Part shown: positions 1 through 6,854 of the stretch, in pieces
How positions within the stretch are numbered: position 1 is the first letter of the stretch
How the letters are laid out: each line of letters starts with the position of its first letter
Source: an uncultured Clostridia bacterium
Lineage (GTDB): Bacteria > Bacillota > Clostridia > TANB77 > CAG-508
Reading direction: 5' to 3'
Length of the DNA: 12,042 bases
Assembly (NCBI GenBank): GCA_944393275.1
Contig: CALXZQ010000031.1
Location: forward strand, 1 to 12,042
Position numbers and translations under genes: made by a program
The notes under the pieces: model-generated
Told to the model about the DNA's origin: nothing
Seen by the model: only the letters and a program-made list of their open reading frames with translations
Databases searched by the model: none

Positions 1-149
1 TTACAAAAGAAATAAAAGGATTTTTTGCAAGATTAATCCAACATGAATGTGACCACCTAGATGGAATAGTATTCTTACAAAAAGTGAATAAAAAAGATGG
101 ATTTGCTACAATAGAAAATATTAAGAAATATAATTTAAGAAAGGAATAG
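1..149 (+). CDS. def: Peptide deformylase, C-terminal fragment (5' end outside window)
   Basis: Reading from base 3, the last 48 codons of a peptide deformylase are visible before the TAG at 147-149. This metalloenzyme removes the N-formyl group from the initiator methionine of nascent cytoplasmic proteins. The fragment carries the family's zinc motif QHExDHLDG at fragment residues 13-21 (H14, E15, H18), which in this family supplies two metal ligands and the catalytic Glu. The tail after the motif is about 27 residues, normal for a bacterial deformylase. The N-terminal motifs lie upstream of the window and cannot be checked. The next gene starts 2 bases after the stop, and its ribosome binding site lies inside the last def codons, so the two are probably co-transcribed and translationally coupled. 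Confidence 0.95.
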   Translation, partial: TKEIKGFFARLIQHECDHLDGIVFLQKVNKKDGFATIENIKKYNLRKE

Positions 150-151
150 AT

Positions 152-610
152 ATGATATTTTCAACATTATGCTATATAGAAAAAGATGGTAAATATTTAA
201 TGTTACATAGAACCAAAAAAGAAAACGATATAAATAAAGATAAATGGCTTGGAATTGGTGGTAAGTTTGAGAAAAATGAGAGCCCGGAGGAATGCATAAT
301 AAGAGAAGTAAAAGAAGAAACTGGCTTAATATTAAAATCATTCAGACTTAGATGTATTGTAACATATATATCAATTACATGGGAGACTGAATACATGTGT
401 GTATTTACCTCAAATGATTTTGAAGGAGAATTAATAGAATGTAATGAAGGAGACTTAGAATGGATTGATAAAAATGAAATTATTAATCTAAATACATGGG
501 AAGGAGACAAAATTTTTACAGACAAAATTGAAAATAATGATGACTTCTTTACAGTAAAGTTTGAATACGATGGAGATAAATTAATCAAATATGATGTAAA
601 TCAATATTAA
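152..610 (+). CDS. MutT-like Nudix hydrolase (8-oxo-dGTP diphosphatase type)
   Basis: A 152-residue single-domain Nudix hydrolase, normal length for the MutT/YtkD group. The Nudix box is complete at residues 37-59: G37, E43, R51-E52, E55-E56, G58-L59. These residues bind the metal and activate water for hydrolysis of a nucleoside diphosphate linked to another moiety. The IGGK element just before the box and the W-x-D aromatic/acidic patch near residue 103-105 resemble the 8-oxo-dGTP diphosphatases of Gram-positive bacteria, so removal of oxidised purine nucleotides is the likely role. Substrate cannot be fixed from sequence. The gene starts 2 bases after def, with AAGGA at 141-145 inside def as its ribosome binding site. 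The next gene follows after 15 bases. Confidence 0.9.
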   Translation: MIFSTLCYIEKDGKYLMLHRTKKENDINKDKWLGIGGKFEKNESPEECIIREVKEETGLILKSFRLRCIVTYISITWETEYMCVFTSNDFEGELIECNEGDLEWIDKNEIINLNTWEGDKIFTDKIENNDDFFTVKFEYDGDKLIKYDVNQY

Positions 611-625
611 AGGAGAAGATATAGA

Positions 626-1255
626 GTGAATATATTAGAAATCTATAACAAATATCATTTACCAGAAAACTTGCAAATGCATATGTTAAGAGTAGCTTCT
701 TGTGCTAATCTAATAATAGATAATTGGAAAGGTCCGAATATTGATAAAGATGCTATTTTAAGAGTATCTTTATTACATGATATGGGAAATATTGTAAAAA
801 TACCTGAAGACTTTTCTGATGATATAGGTTTTAAAGAAACAAGAAAAAGATACTTTGATAAATATGGAACAAATGACCATGAAATTAATCTCGAAATAGG
901 AAGAAAAGAAGGATTAACAGACAAAGAAATGAAAATATTAGATGGTAAAAGGTCTAGAAAAAATGAAGAAACCATGAAAAGTAGTTCATATGAAAGAAAA
1001 ATATGTGCATATTGTGATCAAAGGGTTGCACCTGATGGTGTCGTAGGAATAAAAGAAAGGCTAGAAGATGCTAAAGAAAGATATAAAGATAAACCATTAT
1101 CTGTATGGTCTAATGAAGAAAAAGCGAACTTTTTAATTAAATGTTCATTATCCATAGAAGAACAAATTATGCAATATTGTACCATAGAACCAGAAGACAT
1201 AAATGATAATAGTATAAAAGGATATATAGAAAAATTAAAAGAATATGATATTTAA
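626..1255 (+). CDS. HD-domain metal-dependent phosphohydrolase
   Basis: A 209-residue HD-superfamily protein. The first metal-ligand His is probably H19 (in MHMLRVA), the HD pair is H51-D52 (in LLHDMGN), and a later Asp, D131 in CAYCDQRVAPDG, fits the fourth ligand. H85 may also contribute. Such proteins cleave phosphomonoesters or phosphodiesters, often of nucleotides. The middle (about 58-125) is charged and helical, and CxxCDQRVAP is a distinctive stretch that I associate with uncharacterised HD proteins. The start is GTG at 626, chosen because AAGGAG lies 10 bases upstream and no better start follows. It sits between a Nudix gene and DNA-repair-like genes, which suggests a nucleotide substrate. 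No exact substrate can be given, and this is not an RNase Y or RelA/SpoT architecture. Confidence 0.85.
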   Translation: MNILEIYNKYHLPENLQMHMLRVASCANLIIDNWKGPNIDKDAILRVSLLHDMGNIVKIPEDFSDDIGFKETRKRYFDKYGTNDHEINLEIGRKEGLTDKEMKILDGKRSRKNEETMKSSSYERKICAYCDQRVAPDGVVGIKERLEDAKERYKDKPLSVWSNEEKANFLIKCSLSIEEQIMQYCTIEPEDINDNSIKGYIEKLKEYDI

Positions 1256-1274
1256 TATTAAAAAATGAGGAAAA

Positions 1275-2021
1275 ATGGATAATAAAGATATTTTAGAAAA
1301 AGTAGAAAAGCTAGTTAAAATGTATGAATTAGGATTATTAGGTGGAGAGATAATGCCTGAAGATAATAATCCAAATCTAAATAAAGGTAGTATAGAAAAT
1401 TATAATTATTATACATTACCCATGGCGTTAAATTATCAAAGAAATTCATATAAATTATGGGAAAGTGCAAATAAAACGTGGAATGATAAAGATACTAATT
1501 TTGTATTTGATACAAGAAAAGTAGCTACATTAAATTTTGAAGATATACAAAAAGCACTTATAAAATACAAAGTAGCGCTTCAAGCTAATAAACAAACAGA
1601 AATATGGATTAAATTATGTAATACGATAAATGAGCTGTTTAACGGAGATATAAGAGAATTATTTAAAATAAATGATTATGATATAAATAAAATAAGAAAC
1701 TATGTTCAAAAAGAAAATAAAAAGAAATTTCCATATTTATCAGGAAACAAAATCTTTAACTATTGGCTATATGTTTTACATCAATATACAGATATAAAAT
1801 TTAAAAATATTGAATACTTAACAGTAGCCCCAGATACACATGTAATAAAAGCAAGTCATAAACTAGGAATAATAGATGATAAAGAATTAAAACAAACTAA
1901 TGTACAACTCTTGGTTATAGATAGATGGAATAAACTACTTAAAGGAACAAAATATAGACCAATAGATATACATACACCAATGTGGTTATGGAGTAGAAAT
2001 GGATTTAGTAAATTAGAATAA
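1275..2021 (+). CDS. Divergent HhH-GPD (AGOG-like) DNA glycosylase/lyase candidate
   Basis: A 248-residue protein with no obvious full-length identity to me. The C-terminal half carries a pattern typical of the helix-hairpin-helix GPD glycosylases. A hairpin-like segment YLSGNKIFNYW at 154-164 (candidate catalytic K159) is followed by VAPDTHVIKASHKLGI at 184-199, which closely matches the family's DTHVxR-type segment and places D187 as the catalytic Asp. The K-to-D spacing of 28 is longer than in EndoIII and nearer to archaeal AGOG. The final stretch DIHTPMWLWSRNG (231-243) recalls the AGOG C-terminus. If correct, it would excise oxidised guanine and nick the strand. The structurally related queuosine salvage hydrolase family is an alternative. 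A UDG-superfamily gene follows directly, supporting a base-excision repair role. A GAGG ribosome binding site (1267-1270) precedes the ATG. Confidence 0.55.
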   Translation: MDNKDILEKVEKLVKMYELGLLGGEIMPEDNNPNLNKGSIENYNYYTLPMALNYQRNSYKLWESANKTWNDKDTNFVFDTRKVATLNFEDIQKALIKYKVALQANKQTEIWIKLCNTINELFNGDIRELFKINDYDINKIRNYVQKENKKKFPYLSGNKIFNYWLYVLHQYTDIKFKNIEYLTVAPDTHVIKASHKLGIIDDKELKQTNVQLLVIDRWNKLLKGTKYRPIDIHTPMWLWSRNGFSKLE

Positions 2022-2034
2022 TATGCAAAATATT

Positions 2035-2039
2035 GAGGT
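2035..2039 (+). promoter_or_regulatory. Ribosome binding site deciding the UDG-like start
   Basis: GAGGT lies 7 bases before ATG 2047. The earlier in-frame ATG at 2023 comes 1 base after the upstream stop and has no Shine-Dalgarno sequence, so 2047 is the better start. Confidence 0.65.
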
Positions 2040-2046
2040 AAAATGT

Positions 2047-2697
2047 ATGAAATTAGAAGATTTAAAATCAGAGTATGATAAATTACAGAAGAAATATGGA
2101 GCAAAAGAATTAGACTCCATATATAATGGAGGATGCTCTGAAAATCCAGATATCTGTTTTGTATTTATGAATCCAACAGGAAGAAATATAGCATCTTCGA
2201 AAGAATGGAAAGGAATAAAATCTCCTTGGATAGGGACAAAAAATATCTGGGATCTCTTTTATAAATTAGATTTACTAGATGGTAAAATATACAATAAAAT
2301 AAGAACGATAAAAGGAACAGAATGGACAGAAGAATTTGCAAAAGAAGTATATGATGATGTAAAAAAACATAAATACTTTATTACTAATTTAGGAAAATGT
2401 ACTCAAGTAGATGCAAGAGTAATACCAAATAGTGTATATAAAGAATATCTAGATTTACTAAGAAAAGAGATAGAAATAATAAATCCAAAAGTAATTATCT
2501 TATTTGGAAATCAAGTAAGCTCAATAGTATTAAATAAAAAGATATCAGTTTCACAATGCAGAAAACAGCTATTTACAGATAAAATAAATTCAAAGGAATA
2601 TAAATTCTATTCTGTGTATTATCCAGTTGGTAATGGAAGATTTAATATTGATAAATCAATAGAAGATATTAAATACATAAAAAATAATTGTATATAG
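2047..2697 (+). CDS. Uracil-DNA glycosylase superfamily protein
   Basis: A 216-residue protein with the fold signature of the uracil-DNA glycosylase superfamily. The first active-site loop is at 39-47 (VFMNPTGRN, similar to the G-x-NPG loop of the MUG/family 4-6 enzymes). SPWIGTKN at 59-66 follows, then a beta strand FITNLGKC at 111-118, then INPKVIILFGNQ at 145-156. The last loop is YPVGNGRFN at 192-200, in the position of the usual HPS loop but with Tyr instead of His. The altered last loop means substrate (uracil, hypoxanthine, thymine mismatch) is uncertain, and it may belong to an uncharacterised family. The ATG at 2047 is preferred over the in-frame ATG at 2023, because GAGGT at 2035-2039 sits 7 bases before it and 2023 has no ribosome binding site. 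It follows the glycosylase-like gene within one operon. Confidence 0.8.
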   Translation: MKLEDLKSEYDKLQKKYGAKELDSIYNGGCSENPDICFVFMNPTGRNIASSKEWKGIKSPWIGTKNIWDLFYKLDLLDGKIYNKIRTIKGTEWTEEFAKEVYDDVKKHKYFITNLGKCTQVDARVIPNSVYKEYLDLLRKEIEIINPKVIILFGNQVSSIVLNKKISVSQCRKQLFTDKINSKEYKFYSVYYPVGNGRFNIDKSIEDIKYIKNNCI

Positions 2698-2701
2698 GAG
2701 G
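2696..2701 (+). promoter_or_regulatory. Ribosome binding site overlapping the upstream stop codon
   Basis: AGGAGG begins inside the TAG stop of the UDG-like gene and lies 4 bases before ATG 2706. It supports 2706 over ATG 2688 and suggests translational coupling. Confidence 0.7.
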
Positions 2702-2705
2702 GAAA

Positions 2706-3245
2706 ATGAAAACAGAATATGAGATAAGAGTCCTAGAAGTAAATACAGAGGAAATTATAGAAAAACTAGAAAAATTAGGAGCAGTAAAAAAGGGTGAATT
2801 TAATCAAAGAAGATATGTATATGATTTAAAACCTGCAGAAAATGGAAAGTGGATTAGACTCAGAACAAATGGATATAAAACTACACTTGCATATAAAGAT
2901 GTTGTAAGTAATACAATAGATGGAACAAAAGAAGTTGAATTTGAAGTAGAAGACTTTGACAAAGCAAATGAGTTTTTAGAAAGAATAGGATTTGTACATA
3001 GAAATTATCAGGAGAATAAAAGAATACAATATATCTTAAATAATATGGAAATAGATATTGACTCATGGCCAATGATACCTACATATATGGAGATAGAGGG
3101 GAATTCTAAAGAAGAAGTTATGCAAATGGTAAATACATTAGAAATAAATACAGAAAGCTTAACAGCACTAAATTGTGATGATATATATAGTAAAATTTAT
3201 GGAATTGATATATCTAAAATAAAAGAGTTAAAAGAAAAAAATTAA
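2706..3245 (+). CDS. CYTH-domain protein (class IV adenylate cyclase / ThTPase-like)
   Basis: A 179-residue CYTH (triphosphate tunnel metalloenzyme) protein, usual length for CyaB/ThTPase members. Visible tunnel residues are the N-terminal E-x-E (E4, E6, followed by I7-R8 where the common signature has Lys), WIRLR with R51 and R53, LAYK with K64, the acidic strand EVEFEVED around 76-83, K105-R106, and the D117-x-D119 and E129-x-E131 acidic pairs. The acidic pairs would hold the metal and the basic residues the triphosphate. Members hydrolyse triphosphates (thiamine triphosphate, PPPi) or cyclise ATP, and sequence alone does not decide. The start at 2706 is chosen over in-frame ATG 2688 because AGGAGG at 2696-2701 lies 4 bases upstream and overlaps the preceding TAG. 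A Nudix-PPase fusion follows. Confidence 0.88.
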   Translation: MKTEYEIRVLEVNTEEIIEKLEKLGAVKKGEFNQRRYVYDLKPAENGKWIRLRTNGYKTTLAYKDVVSNTIDGTKEVEFEVEDFDKANEFLERIGFVHRNYQENKRIQYILNNMEIDIDSWPMIPTYMEIEGNSKEEVMQMVNTLEINTESLTALNCDDIYSKIYGIDISKIKELKEKN

Positions 3246-3262
3246 TAAGAGGGAAAATATAA

Positions 3263-4081
3263 ATGAAAGAAATATGGGATATATTAGATGAAAATGGAAA
3301 TCGTACAGGAAAAAGTATGGAAAAAGAATATAGCATTAAACCTGGTATTTATCATCAAGGAGCAGATATATGGATAATAAATTCCGATAATAAAATTCTT
3401 ATCCAAAAACGTTCTCCTAGAAAAAAATTGTCTCCTGGAGTATGGGCAATGACAGGTGGCTCAGTTATAAAAGGAGAAACAAGTAAGGAAACTATAAAAA
3501 GGGAGACAAAAGAGGAATTAAACATTGATTTAGAAATAGAAAATATGAATTTAATAAAAAAATATAGAACAGGTAATGTTTGGTTAGATGTATATATGAT
3601 AAGAAAAGATATCAATTTAGATGACGTTGTTATGCAAGAAGATGAAGTAGTGGAAGTTAAATGGGCGAGTTGCGAAGAAATTGATGAGATATACAAAAAT
3701 AATCAATTCATAGAGAATAGATGGGAGTTTGTAAGAAATATTATGAGATCTATTCAATATATAGGAAAAAGTGTAGAGGTAAAAATAGATAGACCACTAG
3801 GAAGTGAACATCCTAAATACCCAGGACATATTTATCCAATAAATTATGGTTTTGTACCAAACACAATAAGTGGTGATGGAGAAGAGCTAGATTGCTACAT
3901 ATTAGGAGAAAATGTACCTTTAAAAACATATCAAGGAAAATGTATATCAGTAATACATAGACTAGAAGAAGATGATGATAAATTAATTATTGTACCAGAA
4001 GGTAAACAGTATAATACTAAGCAAATAAAAGAACTAACCAATTTTCAAGAAAAATACTATAAAAATACTATTATAATGTAA
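3263..4081 (+). CDS. Fusion of a Nudix hydrolase domain and a family I inorganic pyrophosphatase domain
   Basis: A 272-residue two-domain cytoplasmic protein. Residues 1-about 160 form a Nudix domain of the isopentenyl-diphosphate isomerase-like branch. Its box is G66, E72, R80-E81, E84-E85, with Asn at 87 where the consensus has Gly. From about 166 to the end lies a short family I (soluble) pyrophosphatase-like domain: DRPLG at 176-180, YPINYG at 191-196, the acidic DGEELD at 205-210 (D205, E207, D210 matching the DGDxxD metal cluster, one Asp replaced by Glu), and DDK at 238-240 matching the family's D-x-K. The Nudix half probably releases a phosphate or pyrophosphate product from a nucleoside diphosphate derivative, and the C-terminal half would hydrolyse pyrophosphate. 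Short PPase-like domains of this kind occur in Bacillota. AGAGGG at 3248-3253 is the ribosome binding site. Confidence 0.88.
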   Translation: MKEIWDILDENGNRTGKSMEKEYSIKPGIYHQGADIWIINSDNKILIQKRSPRKKLSPGVWAMTGGSVIKGETSKETIKRETKEELNIDLEIENMNLIKKYRTGNVWLDVYMIRKDINLDDVVMQEDEVVEVKWASCEEIDEIYKNNQFIENRWEFVRNIMRSIQYIGKSVEVKIDRPLGSEHPKYPGHIYPINYGFVPNTISGDGEELDCYILGENVPLKTYQGKCISVIHRLEEDDDKLIIVPEGKQYNTKQIKELTNFQEKYYKNTIIM

Positions 4082-4095
4082 AGGAGTAATATACA

Positions 4096-4887
4096 TTGAA
4101 TATATATGCAGAGTTAAACAAAGTAATGCAATATGTAGAAAAACATTTAGATGAGAAAATAGATCCACATGACATAGCTAAAATGGTTGGTATGAGTGAA
4201 TATACATTTCAAAGGATTTTCTCTATAATATGTAATACTTCATTTTCGGAATATATTAGAAATAGAAGATTATCAAATGCGGGACAAGAATTATTTATGG
4301 GTAATGAGAAAATTATAGATATTGCAACCAAATATCAATATAATAATGCAACATCATTCTCTAGAGCATTTGAGAGATTTCATGGGATAAAACCAAGTCA
4401 AGTAAAAAAATCTCCTGAAAAATTGAAGATGTATTCTATAATTTGTTTTAATGAAAATATTGAATATAATAAAAATATGGATTATAAAATTATAGAAAAA
4501 GATGAGATGACATTATATGGAATATATAAAAATACAGATAATATAAAGATAAAAAAAGATGCGCCAAATCTATATAGAAGTAATATAGATAAATATGGGC
4601 TTGCTCCATATGCAATGATAGAATATAAAGACAGAGAAAGACTTTTTGTAAAGAAGTATTGGATTCTATATTTAGAGCAAAAAGATAATATGGAAAAAAT
4701 AGTTATTCCTAAATCTAAATGGATACAAATAAGAATTAATTCACAAGAACCAGAAGATATACAAAGAGTATCAGAAAATTTTTATGATTATTTTATACCA
4801 AGTACAAAATATAATTTTAGAGAGTTACCAGAACTAGAATATTATCACGATGATATTACAGATTTTTTAATACCAATAGAAGACTGA
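4096..4887 (+). CDS. AraC-family transcriptional regulator with GyrI-like effector domain
   Basis: A 263-residue regulator. Residues 1-about 105 are the AraC DNA-binding domain with two helix-turn-helix units. The first is near 22-45 (DIAKMVGMSEYTFQRIF). The second is near 74-98, carrying the family signature IATKYQYNNATSFSRAF followed by GIKPSQ. Residues from about 112 to 263 resemble the GyrI-like small-molecule-binding domain found in Rob- and BmrR-type regulators. This order (DNA-binding first, sensor last) is that of multidrug- or peptide-sensing activators. The start is TTG at 4096, with AAGGAG at 4081-4086 ending 9 bases upstream. It is the last gene of the first operon, and a terminator stem overlaps its TGA stop. 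It may regulate the operon or nearby units. No operator could be identified by eye. Confidence 0.9.
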   Translation: MNIYAELNKVMQYVEKHLDEKIDPHDIAKMVGMSEYTFQRIFSIICNTSFSEYIRNRRLSNAGQELFMGNEKIIDIATKYQYNNATSFSRAFERFHGIKPSQVKKSPEKLKMYSIICFNENIEYNKNMDYKIIEKDEMTLYGIYKNTDNIKIKKDAPNLYRSNIDKYGLAPYAMIEYKDRERLFVKKYWILYLEQKDNMEKIVIPKSKWIQIRINSQEPEDIQRVSENFYDYFIPSTKYNFRELPELEYYHDDITDFLIPIED

Positions 4888-4920
4888 CTTTTTTTGCAAG
4901 GAAAAAGTCAGTCTTTTTTT
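4881..4920 (+). terminator. Strong intrinsic terminator overlapping the AraC-gene stop codon
   Basis: AGACTGACTTTTT (4881-4893) pairs perfectly over 13 bp with AAAAAGTCAGTCT (4902-4914), with an 8-base loop and a run of T up to 4920. The TGA stop at 4885-4887 lies in the left arm. The arms also carry A/T runs, so it could act on the opposite strand too. Confidence 0.93.
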
Positions 4921-4929
4921 CTTTATTTT

Positions 4930-4938
4930 TGCTAAAAT
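4930..4938 (+). promoter_or_regulatory. Candidate extended -10 promoter for the ATPase unit
   Basis: TGCTAAAAT at 4930-4938 fits an extended -10 (TGnTAnAAT). No convincing -35 box is seen 17 bases upstream, where the terminator arm lies. The start would fall near 4945, only about 14 bases before ATG 4959, so this would give a very short leader. The same 9-base pattern occurs in the strong promoter at 7640-7668. Confidence 0.45.
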
Positions 4939-4958
4939 AACATTAGAGGGATTGTAAA

Positions 4959-6842
4959 ATGAAAAAGAATGTATTTGAAATCTATTTAACATCTGAGTAT
5001 GTACAAGGACAAGATTGGTTAAATTTATTTTTAAAGATATGTAAGATAAATGGAATATTTAGACCATGGAATTTATGGGTACATATTGAAAACAATTATA
5101 TTAGATATTTTGTAGAAACATCAAAAATGCTTCCACCTATATTAGGCGAACTAGGAAGTTTTTTATGTAAGAAAACAGATATTAAATTAGGTGAAAAATC
5201 TATTATACAGATTCCATATATTTTAACATCAAACTATAAAACAATATTAGATGTATATGATAAAAATGAAACAAAGAGGATGCAGAAACTAAAAGATGTT
5301 AAAATTACTTTCTACCCACATAAATACGATTCATATTTATCTACCACATATTTTTATTTTAAAACAATGGATAATAGAGTAATAAGAAGGAAGGTATTTG
5401 GGAATACCTCTATTTTTGATTTTGTAAGTATTGACTTTGGAACTCATACAAGATTCTTCTATCAAAAAGAGACTGCAAGATATTTGGAAACTAAAAAGGT
5501 TTTAAATTTATTATCTAGTGACAAACAAAATGCTGTCATAAAAGCAGATGTGTTTCCATACTTGCAAGATGAGCTATACCTAAATTATCATAATTATGAT
5601 TTTGCTAAACATAGTATTGTAATAGGTGCAAGTGGTACGGGAAAATCAAAATTCATAAGTTCTATGATAAAAAATCTTTCTAGTAATTCATATAATAAAT
5701 TAAAATATAAAGTAGTTGTAATAGACCCACACTGTTCAATGGAAGAAGATATTGGTGGACTTGAAGATACAAGCGTAATAGATTTTAAAACTGAAAATGA
5801 TAGTATAAATCTATTTATGAATGGAACAAATGATGTATTATCTTCAACAGAATCAATAATAGGAATATTTAAAAATATTATTGCAGATAGATATAATTCA
5901 AGACTAGAAAGAGTTTTAAGATATAGTATACATCTATTATTAGAAGCAGAAGAGTTTAATCTAGTAAACTTGAGAAAATTACTTGTAGAAATAGAATATA
6001 GAAATAAGACTATTAAAAAGGTTGAAAATAATATACAAGAAAATATAATAGAATTTTTTAGGGTAGATTTTAATGAAATAAAAACTAAGTCTTACCAAGA
6101 GGCAATTGCCCCAATAATCTCTTTTATAGATGAGATGCAATTATTGCCTGTATTTAATAATGAAAAGCAAATGAGAAATATAAAAGATGAAATAGAAAAT
6201 AATTTCATAACAATGATTTCATTAGATCAGATAACATTAGGATTAAATATAACAAAGACAATAGCAGGATTTACAATGCAAGCAATCCTTCAACTAGTAC
6301 AAGCACATACATTTAATGAACATATAATTTTGGTAATAGATGAGGTTTCTGTTATTGAAAACCCAATAATAAATAGGTTTTTATCAGAGGCTAGAAAATA
6401 TAATCTTTCATTAGTACTTGCTGGACAATATTTTGAACAAATAAGTTCTAATCTTCAAAAAGCTATATTTACCAATATAGTTAATTACTTTATATTTAGA
6501 GTATCAAGAATGGATGCTATGTTGCTAGAAAGTAATATAAAAATGGAACTGGCTGTAAAGAATTCTAGAATTCATAGAATTAAAATGTTGGCAGAGCTAG
6601 AAGATAGAGAATGTATTGTAAGAATAGGAAAAGAAGGAAAATTATATTCAGCTTTTAAAGGAAGAACCTTAGATTTTATTCCAGTGCCAAGACAAAAAAC
6701 TCTAATAAAGGAAAATAAAATAATTAAGAAAAATGAAATAGAAATGAAAAAACCTTTTAGTATAGATACAAAAAATTCGTTAAAAGATATAATGCTTAAA
6801 CAATCTGCTTCAAGGAAAAAGATAAATTATGAAAATGGATAA
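4959..6842 (+). CDS. HerA/VirB4-like P-loop ATPase (FtsK-HerA superfamily)
   Basis: A 627-residue soluble ATPase with no clear membrane segment. The N-terminal about 215 residues are an unassigned mixed domain, as in VirB4-type proteins. The motor domain follows: Walker A GASGTGKS at 223-230, a VVIDPHC strand at 253-259 (the DPH motif typical of HerA/FtsK/VirB4 ATPases), Walker B ILVIDEVS at 457-464 with D461 and E462, and a sensor-like LAGQYFEQ at 487-494. A Lys-rich C-terminal tail (about 580-627) follows. These ATPases power DNA or protein movement in conjugation, pilus-type systems or end resection. No relaxase, coupling protein, mating channel or pilin gene is visible here, so conjugation cannot be claimed. 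It sits between two transcription boundaries with the Cys-rich gene that starts 12 bases later, so the pair may act together. Confidence 0.85.
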   Translation: MKKNVFEIYLTSEYVQGQDWLNLFLKICKINGIFRPWNLWVHIENNYIRYFVETSKMLPPILGELGSFLCKKTDIKLGEKSIIQIPYILTSNYKTILDVYDKNETKRMQKLKDVKITFYPHKYDSYLSTTYFYFKTMDNRVIRRKVFGNTSIFDFVSIDFGTHTRFFYQKETARYLETKKVLNLLSSDKQNAVIKADVFPYLQDELYLNYHNYDFAKHSIVIGASGTGKSKFISSMIKNLSSNSYNKLKYKVVVIDPHCSMEEDIGGLEDTSVIDFKTENDSINLFMNGTNDVLSSTESIIGIFKNIIADRYNSRLERVLRYSIHLLLEAEEFNLVNLRKLLVEIEYRNKTIKKVENNIQENIIEFFRVDFNEIKTKSYQEAIAPIISFIDEMQLLPVFNNEKQMRNIKDEIENNFITMISLDQITLGLNITKTIAGFTMQAILQLVQAHTFNEHIILVIDEVSVIENPIINRFLSEARKYNLSLVLAGQYFEQISSNLQKAIFTNIVNYFIFRVSRMDAMLLESNIKMELAVKNSRIHRIKMLAELEDRECIVRIGKEGKLYSAFKGRTLDFIPVPRQKTLIKENKIIKKNEIEMKKPFSIDTKNSLKDIMLKQSASRKKINYENG

Positions 6843-6854
6843 AAGGAGAAAGAA

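Noticed and set aside
135..341. Minus-strand open frame opposite the start of the Nudix gene
   Set aside because: Low-complexity Leu/Tyr-rich product, no ribosome binding site, overlaps a well-supported gene.
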